This document shows positions 1 through 7,566 of a stretch of 64,000 bases of DNA, in pieces. Source of the stretch: Gillisella vitis (GTDB taxonomy: Bacteria > Pseudomonadota > Alphaproteobacteria > Rhizobiales > Rhizobiaceae); contig WPHV01000001.1 in NCBI GenBank assembly GCA_009744235.1, forward strand, positions 1 to 64,000, read 5' to 3'. Numbering within the stretch: the first letter of the stretch is position 1; each line of letters begins with the position of its first letter. Below the pieces are notes generated by a model. The model was not told the origin of the DNA, ran no database searches, and was given only the letters and a program-made list of their open reading frames with translations. A program made the translations under genes and the position numbers.

Positions 1-136
1 CGCGCACATCGAACGGCAGATCATCAGGCCGAAGCTCCCGCGCCTTGGCCGCCGCCCGCGCCTCGAAGTTCGCGCCCGGGCCGTCCTCGGTTTTGAGGGG
101 CACGACGTTTTCGGAGGTGGGCTTGCGGCCTTTCAT
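1..136 (-). CDS. Phage terminase small subunit, P27-like (partial, N-terminus only)
   Basis: Only the first 45 codons are present; the gene runs off the left edge. The ATG is at 136 and the product begins MKGRKPTSENVVPL, followed by a charged stretch. The basic M-x-GRKP opening is typical of P27-family small terminase subunits, which recognise phage DNA for packaging. The gene follows an HNH endonuclease on the same strand, and the order HNH, small terminase, large terminase is common in tailed phages and supports the call. The rest of the protein is not visible, so the family assignment rests on the start motif and the neighbourhood. Confidence 0.6.
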   Translation of the reverse strand, partial: MKGRKPTSENVVPLKTEDGPGANFEARAAAKARELRPDDLPFDVR

Positions 137-406
137 ATGGAGTTCCTAACTAGGATGCACGACAATTCCATAAGCGGACTTGCGGCTGCTATTTGTCCTT
201 AGCCAAAGTCACCCCCGTTTGATTTCGCTACCGCGTGGACTTGGAAGACAACACAGCCGGAAGTGACGCATAAATATTGAATGCCGCACTACTGATTCAA
301 ATTTACTTATCTTGCATCGTAATTTTTATAGAGTAATCTTATCCAATGCCGCGAAGGCAGACACATAGTGTTGCGTATATCCTACAAGAAAGAACGGAGC
401 GCCAAT

Positions 407-1117
407 ATGTTTGAAAATGCCAACATCCTCGCAAACGCATACAATGCTCTTCCCGATTTGGATGAAGCTGATTTTCAGCTTAACAGCAGAAAAGACGGCT
501 GTATTGATTTTTTGCTTTCGATAATTATGAAGCACGGGAAACACGAATTCGTTGGAATTCGTTTGCTTCATAAGCACAATTTGATCGAGAATGGAGAAAT
601 TATGGCCGAATACCATCAAGTAGATAAAGATGGATTTTCTTTGATAACGCGAGCTACAAAAGTAAGAGATTGGTCCAGCAACCTGCGGCCGAATAGCTGG
701 ATTTTTAAAAATGGGGAATGGACTCCCATGGAATTCTCGAATGCAGAGCTCCTTAAAAACCCCAACGTGAATCCATCCTCTGAGAAGGAGCTTTTTCAAG
801 AACTTGCTGATGCTATAAATCTATTTGAAGTGGAGGATGTTATAGGTCCATCTCTAATGGGAAGCGACCTTATCGATAGTTATCGCCCTGACGGGGAATA
901 CATGCTTGTAGAGCAAACAGCGTTAGATGATCGCGCCAACATTTTAAGATACGCAAAAATTAAAAATAATATGCCATTCAAAGCCGTAGAAACACACTGG
1001 TGCATGGAAAAAGATAAAGAAAAGGGCACAACCATTAAATCGTGTAAAAAAATATGTCCGCCTACAGATTACAGTCCATCTAAACACAATGGGACTTATA
1101 TCCATAAGCAGGACTGA
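407..1117 (+). CDS. Hypothetical protein, AT-rich prophage cargo (moron-like)
   Basis: A protein of 236 residues with no family I recognise. The ATG at 407 has GGAG at 396-399, seven bases upstream, so it is preferred over a start at 368. The gene is clearly richer in A and T than its neighbours and uses many AAA, AAT and ATA codons. It lies on the + strand between HNH endonuclease and terminase small subunit, both on the - strand, so it interrupts a late operon in the opposite direction. There is no signal peptide or membrane segment. The C-terminal 50 residues are Lys- and Cys-containing (HWC, KSCKKICPP). Placement and base composition suggest an independently transcribed cargo gene; its function is unknown. 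Confidence 0.7.
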   Translation: MFENANILANAYNALPDLDEADFQLNSRKDGCIDFLLSIIMKHGKHEFVGIRLLHKHNLIENGEIMAEYHQVDKDGFSLITRATKVRDWSSNLRPNSWIFKNGEWTPMEFSNAELLKNPNVNPSSEKELFQELADAINLFEVEDVIGPSLMGSDLIDSYRPDGEYMLVEQTALDDRANILRYAKIKNNMPFKAVETHWCMEKDKEKGTTIKSCKKICPPTDYSPSKHNGTYIHKQD

Positions 1118-1350
1118 TATGATATCTTCAGCGATATCGAAAAAATTGGCGAGAATTTGGTCGCAGACTTTTTAGTTGTGAACCTGCCGTTGAGACAGCT
1201 TTCGGCTAAACCAATATGGAATTTCAACAAATCCATGTGGCTTTTCCCCTCCAATTTCCGCTCGCTACACAGAAATGACCAACGCCGGTGCGGGAGGCGG
1301 ATCGGGTTCAAGGCTGATCCACCCCCTGCCCTCGACCATCGTCCGAGGGG
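1118..1350. other. Intergenic region, nothing recognised
   Basis: The cargo gene and the HNH gene converge here. I see no hairpin followed by a T-run, no tRNA and no convincing short gene. Base composition shifts from AT-rich on the left to GC-rich on the right near 1280, which probably marks the edge of the inserted cargo segment. Confidence 0.4.
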
Positions 1351-1680
1351 TCACGTCCGGTTCGCCGGGTGTCTGGGATCGGTGGGCCAGCCATTCGCGC
1401 CCATGGCTGTCGAGAAGCCGCGATGTTCTTCCCGCTGTTTGGTCGCGTCGTGATGCTTCTTGCACAAGGTCTGGAAAGGTCCGTTCCAGAACTTCTCCGC
1501 ATTGCCGCTATGACGTTCAATGTGATCGCAGACGAAGCCCTTCTTGAGCCTCCCTTGCTGCCTACACATCCGGCAATAGGGCTCCCGCTTCAGCTGGATT
1601 GCCCGGATGGCTCGCCACCTCGTAGTGTAGTACCAAGAGCGCCAGCCCTTGGCGTCATCTGATCTCTGATCTGTCGCCAT
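1351..1680 (-). CDS. Phage HNH endonuclease
   Basis: A small HNH nuclease of 109 residues. The C-x-x-C pair CRMC and the sequence CDHIERHSG near residues 50-60 form the first half of the HNH fold. FWNGPFQTLCKKHHD supplies the conserved N and second metal-binding His. The start YYTTRWRAIRAIQLKREPYCRMC is the classic opening of phage HNH proteins that sit beside terminase genes and assist cos-type packaging. It is the first gene after an intrinsic terminator at 1691-1717 and is read toward the terminase small subunit, so it probably opens the late packaging operon. An inserted gene on the other strand now separates it from terminase. Confidence 0.88.
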   Translation of the reverse strand: MATDQRSDDAKGWRSWYYTTRWRAIRAIQLKREPYCRMCRQQGRLKKGFVCDHIERHSGNAEKFWNGPFQTLCKKHHDATKQREEHRGFSTAMGANGWPTDPRHPANRT

Positions 1681-1690
1681 ATCCTAGAAC

Positions 1691-1717
1691 GCAAAAAGGC
1701 GACCCATCGGCCGCCTT
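1691..1717 (-). terminator. Intrinsic terminator between early and late prophage genes
   Basis: Read on the - strand, AAGGCG and CGCCTT form a 6-bp stem with a 10-nt loop, followed by five T residues. It lies after the NusG-like gene and a few bases before the HNH gene, in the same transcription direction. It would block read-through into HNH and terminase unless antitermination occurs. Confidence 0.65.
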
Positions 1718-1886
1718 GTCATCGTTCATATGGTCATAGCTTACGCACTGGCCCTGAATCGCATCACCTATTGGCGTGGATCAGAGCGAGGCCGGGGGAG
1801 AACATCAATCCCTTGGGAGCATCATACGCCCCGGTCATCTCGGTTGGAAAGGCGCTGTTCGCCTCTCCACGTTTCAAGCGATAATC

Positions 1887-2543
1887 TCAGGCCGAAATGA
1901 AGTCAATCCCCATCGTGATTTCGCTCATACCGCCGAACAACGGCACGTCAACGACCACCTGGCCACGCTTCGACAGCACCTTGCGCACCGTCACCACGAA
2001 GTCGGCAAACGGGCCAGAACGGATCGTCACCTGCTTGCCCAGCACATCCGGCATCGGTGGAACATCACGCCCATCCATATGTTTTCTTTCCGCTTTCTTG
2101 GCAGACAGCATCAGTTGGCGCATCAATGGTTCGGGCATCAGATGCGGCTTGCCATCCGTGCCCATCAGCCCACGAAGCTTCGATGCAAGCATGAGACCGA
2201 CGAAGGCTTCATTGTTGGGAATGACCTGCACGAACAGGTAGCCTCGAAACAGCGCCCGCTGGATATCCACAGCTTGCTTGCCGCGTCTGGGAGGTAATCT
2301 CAACCGCTCGAAGGGGCACCAGCACTCGATTTCCTGCTGTTCGAGCGAATCCCGGATCGCCTCTTCCATGCCGCTCTTGCAGCTCGCCACCACCCACCGG
2401 GCCAAGTGGTCGAACTCAGGCCGGTCGCGCCGGGCCATGGCAACCTGTCGCTGGCGCTTGGCCTCGATAGCGTTGATGTAAGCCAAGCGTGAAAGCCCCT
2501 CGCCCGAGACGCCATCCAGAAGTTTCCCGTTATTCTGCATCAT
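1887..2543 (-). CDS. NusG/RfaH-like transcription elongation factor of the prophage
   Basis: 218 residues. After a 45-residue N-terminal extension comes an NGN-type domain: WVVASCKSGMEEAIRDSLE, then ECWCPFERLRLPP and the typical ALFRGYLFVQV strand. A C-terminal KOW-like segment follows (LGKQVTIRSGPFADFVVTV to the end). NusG binds the RNA polymerase clamp and suppresses pausing; specialised paralogues such as RfaH act at chosen operons. The start overlaps the end of the replication gene by 14 bases, so it is the last gene of the early operon. An intrinsic terminator and the HNH-terminase genes lie directly downstream, the place where lambda-type phages keep a late antiterminator. That it acts as one is my inference. 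Confidence 0.8.
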   Translation of the reverse strand: MMQNNGKLLDGVSGEGLSRLAYINAIEAKRQRQVAMARRDRPEFDHLARWVVASCKSGMEEAIRDSLEQQEIECWCPFERLRLPPRRGKQAVDIQRALFRGYLFVQVIPNNEAFVGLMLASKLRGLMGTDGKPHLMPEPLMRQLMLSAKKAERKHMDGRDVPPMPDVLGKQVTIRSGPFADFVVTVRKVLSKRGQVVVDVPLFGGMSEITMGIDFISA

Positions 2544-3813
2544 GGGTGCGTCCCTCGCTCAAGCTGGTTTGGAAATGGTCGAGTGCCGCCTCGACCGCCG
2601 CGTCGAGATCGGGCTGATCGGGGTCAATGGGCGGGAAATAGTTCCAGTCACGTAGGCCCTCGACGAACATCCAGCCACGGCGTTCATGCAGGCGCTTCCA
2701 GGCCGCAAACAGCGTACTGCTGCTTTCGACTTTTTCGAAGTCAGAGACCAGCGGCAGCAGGTCCACCGAGGTGACGAACGGCTCATTGCGCCGAGCAAGG
2801 TCGCGCATCCGGCTCACCAGCGGCCAGCCGTGTTCACGACGCTTTTCCCACACCAGGGCTTCTCGGCTGATCGTGCCAGAGGCCAGCCGCCGATTATCAA
2901 ACGCCGTGAACACGAACTGGCCCGTCGGCTCGCAAAGCAACGTTTCCAAGCGTCTGCCCATCCAGAGCTTGCCGCAAACCTTGGCCGTAGCGTGGGTTTG
3001 GACCGCCTGGGCAACCTCAGGCATTTTTTCCCAAGCCCGGTCTCGCAGGAACACAGCGGCGAAGGTGAACGTGCCTTTGCCGATCCACTGGATGTAAGCT
3101 GGTGTTTTTTCGATGCAGGCCGCTCGCTGATCTGCCGTCAGGGCAAACCACGCCTTCCTCGCTGCCGTGTCGCTGCTCTTGTCGTAATTCGGCCACGTCG
3201 GATACCAGCGCTTGAAGGCGAGATCGATCTTTCGCAATTCCTCTCTCGAAAATTCCCCCCGCCCCGCGCCTGCGGTGGGAGAGTTGTTTGGAGAGTTAGC
3301 TGGAAGAATCTTATCTTGGTGGAGCTGCTCCACCACCTTTGTGGAACCATTTCCACCACCTTCGGGCGCCATTTCCACCACCTTTTCTGCGTAAGGCGGT
3401 GGAGCTGCTCCACCACCTTCCGGCAAAATCTCGCCCTCAAAAGGTGGTGTATCTCCTCCACCAGCTTGCGCATTTGCGACAGAACCCACAGCAGAATGGC
3501 CAGCAAGATCGCGGCCCGGCCAGCGGGCGATATACTCGTTTCGCTTCCATTTTTGACCGCGAAAGCCGTGCTGGGTGACTTCGATCCAGCCTGCTTGTTC
3601 GGCAATGTCGAGGTGCTTCAGGATTGTTTTCTTATCAAGGCCGGACAGCTCGACCAGTTCGGATACCGGCGGATAGCAAGAACCACCCGTTGCATCCATC
3701 TTCAGGCCGAGCGTATGCAGCACCAGGCGCGTGATCGGCGGCAGGCCGGATTTGGCAACGGCATGACGCCAGGACCATGCCCGCGAGGTTGCACCGTGAT
3801 CAGGCTCCATCAT
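2530..3813 (-). CDS. Phage replication initiator-like protein with N-terminal HTH
   Basis: 427 residues in three parts. Residues 1-100 hold a winged-helix/HTH domain (PPVSELVELSGLDKKTILKHL). A low-complexity linker at about 105-165 contains EGGG and KVVE motifs. The C-terminal domain from about 170 includes FKRWYPTWPNYDKSSD. The layout resembles lambda O: N-terminal origin-binding domain, flexible linker, C-terminal domain that recruits helicase. In lambda the origin lies inside the O gene, and here the linker DNA carries iteron-like repeats. It overlaps the preceding gene by ATGA and the NusG-like gene by 14 bases. No known replication enzyme domain is visible, so the role rests on architecture and position. 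Confidence 0.65.
   Translation of the reverse strand: MMEPDHGATSRAWSWRHAVAKSGLPPITRLVLHTLGLKMDATGGSCYPPVSELVELSGLDKKTILKHLDIAEQAGWIEVTQHGFRGQKWKRNEYIARWPGRDLAGHSAVGSVANAQAGGGDTPPFEGEILPEGGGAAPPPYAEKVVEMAPEGGGNGSTKVVEQLHQDKILPANSPNNSPTAGAGRGEFSREELRKIDLAFKRWYPTWPNYDKSSDTAARKAWFALTADQRAACIEKTPAYIQWIGKGTFTFAAVFLRDRAWEKMPEVAQAVQTHATAKVCGKLWMGRRLETLLCEPTGQFVFTAFDNRRLASGTISREALVWEKRREHGWPLVSRMRDLARRNEPFVTSVDLLPLVSDFEKVESSSTLFAAWKRLHERRGWMFVEGLRDWNYFPPIDPDQPDLDAAVEAALDHFQTSLSEGRTHDAE
3318..3450. repeat. Iteron-like repeats inside the replication gene, candidate phage origin
   Basis: The 10-mer CCACCACCTT occurs at 3330, 3353, 3375 and 3410, with one inverted 9/10 copy at 3441. Starts are spaced 23, 22 and 35 bp. 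Copies 1 and 4 lie in an identical 22-bp block (3318-3339 and 3398-3419) that also contains the palindrome GGTGGAGCTGCTCCACC. The two identical blocks are translated in different frames (KVVEQLH versus EGGGAAPP), so similarity is kept at the DNA level. This pattern fits iterons of a replication origin. Confidence 0.6.
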
Positions 3814-4103
3814 GCCGCACCGCCTTTGCGCGCCACGTCCAGCATCGCCGCTCTGGCCGCACCAATGGTCAACAACACGCTATCGCGCCAGCAGCCCTGC
3901 CCGCTCCGCGTGGAATTGATCGCCGCAAACTCGGCATCGAGATAATCGACACCGGCCAGAAATCCGGCCGTCCGCAACACCATGCGGATCGAGGCATGGT
4001 CGCGGTAAATGACACCCTGCGGCACCCGCAGTAGCCAATTGGCCCGCTCCGCGTCCGTCTGGCAATCGCAAAGCTGCTCTACGATTGGAAGTAGCCCGGT
4101 CAT
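3810..4103 (-). CDS. Hypothetical prophage protein (97 aa)
   Basis: A 97-residue soluble protein with no recognised domain. Its stop overlaps the start of the replication gene by four bases (ATGA), and its start overlaps the end of the 185-residue gene upstream in the same way, so it belongs to the early operon and is probably translationally coupled. The C-terminal third (WRDSVLLTIGAARAAMLDVARK) is predicted helical and amphipathic. There is no signal peptide, metal site or HTH that I can see. Confidence 0.7.
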   Translation of the reverse strand: MTGLLPIVEQLCDCQTDAERANWLLRVPQGVIYRDHASIRMVLRTAGFLAGVDYLDAEFAAINSTRSGQGCWRDSVLLTIGAARAAMLDVARKGGAA

Positions 4104-4657
4104 GCGTCACCCCCGCCGCGCAGCCACGCCTCGTACTCGCCAAACAGCGAGAGCCAGGCCGCTCTGACGCGGTCATCTTCATTGATCTGTTTTTTGCTGG
4201 TGATGCCGAGGCGATCCTTCAGAGCCGCGTCGGCACTGTCTTTGTCGTCAACCACGCTGCCGCCGTTGGCCTCGCTCAGAAACCGGTGGAAGGCCGCGTG
4301 GGACAACAGAATAGAAGCTTGCGCCGAGTGGTTCGGCTTGTGCTGTTGGGCCGCTGGTTGGCTATTGCGCGTCGCCAGCTCACCCCGCAGATCGCGCACG
4401 GCAATCGCTGCCCGATCCACAAGACGGAGGAACAGGCGCAAATGATCGAGCGCCCCGCAGATCAGGTCACGTTCGTCATGCAGGGCCGCCGGATGAATGG
4501 TGGCAATATGCACTTGCTCGCCCATCAGCCGATGCACCACCAGGCGCAACCCGCCCCGATCCGCTTCCAGCGTCCAGACATCATCATTCAGACGCTCTGC
4601 CGACCCCTTGAGCCGGTTCACCGTCGAGGCTTCACGCTGGCGGTTCACATTCTGCAT
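4100..4657 (-). CDS. Hypothetical prophage protein (185 aa)
   Basis: 185 residues, soluble and rich in Ala, Arg and His, with no family I recognise. The middle (DHLRLFLRLVDRAAIAVRDLRGELATR) looks like a long amphipathic helix. The C-terminal half contains FHRFLSEANGGSVVDDKDSADAALKDRLG. It overlaps the ParB-methyltransferase gene by 13 bases at its start and the 97-residue gene by 4 bases at its end, so it is an internal member of the early operon. Its fixed place between a DNA-modification gene and the replication gene suggests a DNA-metabolism role, but no motif shows one. Confidence 0.7.
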   Translation of the reverse strand: MQNVNRQREASTVNRLKGSAERLNDDVWTLEADRGGLRLVVHRLMGEQVHIATIHPAALHDERDLICGALDHLRLFLRLVDRAAIAVRDLRGELATRNSQPAAQQHKPNHSAQASILLSHAAFHRFLSEANGGSVVDDKDSADAALKDRLGITSKKQINEDDRVRAAWLSLFGEYEAWLRGGGDA

Positions 4658-6291
4658 GATGCCGCCTCCGTGGCCTGCGAGACCGGCGCGGCCTGCGAGA
4701 CCTGCGTGGCCTCCGAGGCCTCCGTGGCCTCCGTGGCCTCAAAGCCCCAGAAGTCCCATTTGCCGCCAAGCCGCACGTCACCCTCGGCAAGGCCCTCCTT
4801 GCGCTGGAACAGCTCTAGTTTCGGCAGTTGCGGCCACAGCCGATCGATCTGTTCGGCAAACCACACAGGCTTGCGGCTATGCTCGGTCTTTGCCTCGGCA
4901 TAGAGGCTGTCCGGCTGTGTTCCGGGCAATGGTGCCAGCGAGACCTTGCCGCGCTTGCCGATCAACAGCAGTTCATGGCGATCTCGCACCCATCGGCCCA
5001 TGCCGATATGCACCTTGTCCCAGGCCATGCAGGTGACATAGTCAAAGCCCCAGGCCCGCAGCACGTCGATGCCATCGGGCAACCGGTTGGCGGTGACCCA
5101 CAGGAACAACAGCGCATCCATGGTGAAGGGCGATCTCTCGCCTGCGCAGAGCGCCTTGATCTCCTCCACCGGCATGGCGGGATATTTGAGGCCTTTGTCC
5201 TGCCCGGTCTCATCGCTCCAGGCCTCTTGCTGCCACGGTGGGTCGGCATAGCCGATGGCATAGGCACCACGCGGCACGTCACCACCTTTGCGCCGCCCAT
5301 GCTCGGCAATGGCGCTCACCAGATGCAGCCGCATGTCCCGGCTATGCTTTTGGTTGGTGGTGCGGATCGCCTTGGATTCGGCCGTCACGGCCTTGTCTGC
5401 TGCGATCAGATCCCGCGCAAAGCGCTCCTGCGCCTCTGCCGTTTCCAGCCGCTTCAACTGATCGAGCGTCACGCCTTTGTCGTGTCGGGTTCCCCGCAAC
5501 ATCTGCAATGCGGTTCGGGAAATCTTCTCACCGCGCTCGACATCGCGCTGAATGGTGCGCTCTTTCTGCCCAGTCGCTTGCGCCGTGGCAGCGGTGAAGC
5601 GCTTGGCCTCAGTAGCGTCGCCAATTTGGCGAACCTTCGGACGGCCATTTCCAACAGCGCCGTTTGCCGTCTCAGGAAACTTGACCAGATAGATTTCCTT
5701 GCGACGATGCAGAAACAGCGCCCGGTCGGATGGTGTCAGATCGGCGCGGATCAGGTTCTCGTCGATCTCGCAGAGCTGACGGTCGAGATCATCGCCGCGC
5801 TTGTGAAAGCAGAGAATGAATTCCAGCCCCAGCCGCTTGCAGGCCTCCAGGCGGTGGCCGCCCGCACCGAGATCCACCTGCGCGCCGTCAACATCGCCAT
5901 AGACGGTGATCGGGGTTTCCAGCCCGTAGTCGCGGATGTTGTCCATCAGCGCCAGAACGGTCGTCTCATTCAGATTGCGCAGCCGGTGTTCGGCGCGGAT
6001 GCTATCAATCCGCCGTTCCGTTGCGACTTTGGTTTTGGGCTGGGACGACGGTGTAACGTCACCGAGGCCGAGCGCCACCAGCATGTCGCGGGCCCGATCC
6101 GTTGGATACCAGCGGTTTCCGTCCTTCTGATCGCGGATCAGATAGCCGCAGCCTTCGGCTGCCACCTTGTTGGCGGCAATGACTTGCGCCGAATCCTTGG
6201 TGACCACCTCGCCATCACGGATCGCTGCGAGAATAAGGGAAAGCCCGGCAGAACCGGGCTTGGGAAACTTGACTGACGCATAACCGGCCAT
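4645..6291 (-). CDS. ParB-like / MT-A70 adenine methyltransferase fusion
   Basis: 548 residues with four regions. Residues 1-75 form a small module resembling the 78-residue protein encoded next door. Residues 95-185 are a ParB/sulfiredoxin-like domain with the signature LGAGGHRLEACKRLG at 141-155. A helical linker follows at 190-320. An MT-A70 N6-adenine methyltransferase domain carries the catalytic DPPW at 350-353 (YADPPW) and downstream FLWVTANRLPDG and RHELLLIGKRG. MT-A70 enzymes move a methyl group from SAM to adenine N6. In phages such fusions may protect phage DNA from host restriction or mark replication sites. The last 30 residues are an Ala/Glu/Thr/Gln repeat that follows a DNA tandem repeat. 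Stop and start overlap neighbours, so it is co-transcribed in the early operon. Confidence 0.88.
   Translation of the reverse strand: MAGYASVKFPKPGSAGLSLILAAIRDGEVVTKDSAQVIAANKVAAEGCGYLIRDQKDGNRWYPTDRARDMLVALGLGDVTPSSQPKTKVATERRIDSIRAEHRLRNLNETTVLALMDNIRDYGLETPITVYGDVDGAQVDLGAGGHRLEACKRLGLEFILCFHKRGDDLDRQLCEIDENLIRADLTPSDRALFLHRRKEIYLVKFPETANGAVGNGRPKVRQIGDATEAKRFTAATAQATGQKERTIQRDVERGEKISRTALQMLRGTRHDKGVTLDQLKRLETAEAQERFARDLIAADKAVTAESKAIRTTNQKHSRDMRLHLVSAIAEHGRRKGGDVPRGAYAIGYADPPWQQEAWSDETGQDKGLKYPAMPVEEIKALCAGERSPFTMDALLFLWVTANRLPDGIDVLRAWGFDYVTCMAWDKVHIGMGRWVRDRHELLLIGKRGKVSLAPLPGTQPDSLYAEAKTEHSRKPVWFAEQIDRLWPQLPKLELFQRKEGLAEGDVRLGGKWDFWGFEATEATEASEATQVSQAAPVSQATEAASCRM
4664..4741. repeat. 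Short tandem repeat at the 3' end of the ParB-methyltransferase gene
   Basis: About 78 bp built from variants of the 9-mer GCCTCCGTG, with some units changed to GCCTGCGAG. It encodes the C-terminal Glu-Ala-Thr/Ser-Gln tail. Such low-order repeats vary easily in copy number, so this tail is probably a flexible, dispensable extension. Confidence 0.7.
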
Positions 6292-6527
6292 CAGTTCGCC
6301 CTCATCAGACGATCAAGATAGGCTTGGCCCAGACCGGTCAGCAGCACCGTCTTGTGATCCTCGCGGATCAACACATAGCCGCAGGCACGGCAGTCGTTTG
6401 CCAACAACCGGTCAGGGCCATCAGGCACGATCAATTGACTACCATGGATTTTGAGCTTGCGCAGGAAGGCCCGTGCCCGCGCACTCAAGGGCCGCTCGAA
6501 CAGCGGGGTCAAGGTTGCGTCGATCAT
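6291..6527 (-). CDS. Small hypothetical prophage protein (78 aa)
   Basis: 78 residues. The stretch LLANDCRACGYVLIREDHKTVLLTGLGQAYLDRL resembles the N-terminal module of the neighbouring methyltransferase fusion (AAEGCGYLIRDQ then DRARDMLVALG), so both may be versions of one winged-helix-like fold. The gene overlaps the methyltransferase start by one base and the CII-like gene end by four bases, so it is translationally coupled in the early operon. I know no function for this module. Confidence 0.7.
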   Translation of the reverse strand: MIDATLTPLFERPLSARARAFLRKLKIHGSQLIVPDGPDRLLANDCRACGYVLIREDHKTVLLTGLGQAYLDRLMRAN

Positions 6528-7021
6528 GGCTGATCTCCCACGATCCGCAGGCCAAGCTTATCGCCGCCCCTCGCCTTCACACCGGCCAGCGCTTTGCGAA
6601 GTGCTGCAAGACCGACTTCCAATTCCGCCGCATCCCGGTCCATCTTGGTGGCTTCCGCAGGTGTCACCACCATGTCGGAAATCGCCACTGCACCCCCGGA
6701 AATCAGATCGCCAGCCCGGCGCACCATCTCCGAATAGGCAACGACGACACCCTGGTCCACGGCCTTGTCGCTTGCCGGGTCGGTCAACCGCCGACCGCTC
6801 AATTCCGCCATGGCCGAGGTCACGACCGGCACCCCGCATTCGCTCTCCAGGGCATAGACAACCGAAATCGGCATCAGATCTGTGTCACGCGGATTGTTCA
6901 TCCGGCCGATATGGCTGGCAGACACCGACGAGATCTCCGATGCCCGCTCGATACCGCCAACCAGCCGGATCAGGTCGCGTTGCGCCGCTTTGATGCGATG
7001 AAACCAAGCGCTTGTGTGCAT
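6524..7021 (-). CDS. Phage CII/CP76-like regulatory protein
   Basis: 165 residues from the ATG at 7021; a TTG at 7084 would add 21 residues with no better signal. The N-terminal half (LIRLVGGIERASEISSVSASHIGRMNNPRD) reads as an HTH with a downstream Asn-Pro turn, and the following part (MPISVVYALESECGVPVVTSAMAELSGRRL) matches the layout of phage regulatory proteins of the CII/CP76 type. The C-terminal 60 residues form a helix-rich tail likely to mediate oligomerisation. It is the first gene of the leftward early operon, opposite the S24 repressor. Two TTCCC-N5-GGGAA palindromes lie directly upstream. Confidence 0.65.
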   Translation of the reverse strand: MHTSAWFHRIKAAQRDLIRLVGGIERASEISSVSASHIGRMNNPRDTDLMPISVVYALESECGVPVVTSAMAELSGRRLTDPASDKAVDQGVVVAYSEMVRRAGDLISGGAVAISDMVVTPAEATKMDRDAAELEVGLAALRKALAGVKARGGDKLGLRIVGDQP

Positions 7022-7033
7022 AAGACAAAACCT

Positions 7034-7076
7034 TTCCCGCGCCGGGAAATCTCCGGCGTTTTTCCCGTGGTGGGAA
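7034..7076. promoter_or_regulatory. Pair of palindromic operators upstream of the CII-like gene
   Basis: Two 15-bp sites of form TTCCC-N5-GGGAA lie at 7034-7048 and 7062-7076, 28 bp centre to centre. The first extends to TTTCCCG-CGC-CGGGAAA. They sit immediately before the start of the early operon, where an operator for the CII-like protein or another phage regulator is expected. Confidence 0.6.
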
Positions 7077-7484
7077 TTGATCAAAAATGTGAGGAATGGG
7101 CCGTCAGATACTCAGGGAGGACCGCATGCAAAACGATGACGACCAGTGCGGAGCCCTGCGTAGTTCAAAAACCATGGACCGATGTCCCCCGGCGCATAAT
7201 GTAAGAACCGTAATTTGCGGGTGGACCTGCCAATCATTCCGCAGCTCCAGAAATCGGAAAGAATTCAACTGGCGAAAGATCAAGTCCATGGGTCTTCGCA
7301 TATTCCAGCAGAGCCAAGGCGTCGGCATGAGGAATTACGCCCCCGTGCCACCGCGATCCCGTGGATACATCCATCGGTAAACACGCGACACGTGGCGCCC
7401 CGTTATTTCGGCGGCCAAGGAGACCCCAAATTTGGAAACAATGGACTTTGCCGGTTCAATATGTTGTTTCTTCATATCGGATAT
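7077..7484. other. Regulatory region between divergent prophage operons
   Basis: About 410 bp without a convincing gene. It separates the leftward early operon from the rightward repressor gene and should hold the promoters for both. Short open frames here lack ribosome sites and protein-like composition. Confidence 0.45.
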
Positions 7485-7556
7485 TTGCGATTATCACAAT
7501 TAAAAGTCAATCAATGTTTGCGATATTCGCGATGGAATTTTTCGCGGAAATCGCAA
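7485..7556. promoter_or_regulatory. Three repressor operators upstream of the S24 repressor gene
   Basis: Imperfect palindromes of form TTGCGA-N3-TCGCAA lie at 7485-7499 (TTGCGATTATCACAA), 7518-7532 (TTGCGATATTCGCGA) and 7542-7556 (TCGCGGAAATCGCAA). Centres are 33 and 24 bp apart. The third touches the AAGGA ribosome site of the repressor, which suggests autoregulation. The same motif recurs at 9735-9749 upstream of the excisionase operon. Confidence 0.65.
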
Positions 7557-7566
7557 GGATCGTGCT

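Noticed and set aside
4828..6276. Long open frames on the strand opposite real genes, such as the 482-codon frame here and similar ones at 16835-18238 and 54616-56514.
   Set aside because: They mirror high-GC coding sequence of confirmed genes and have His/Arg-rich translations typical of antisense frames.
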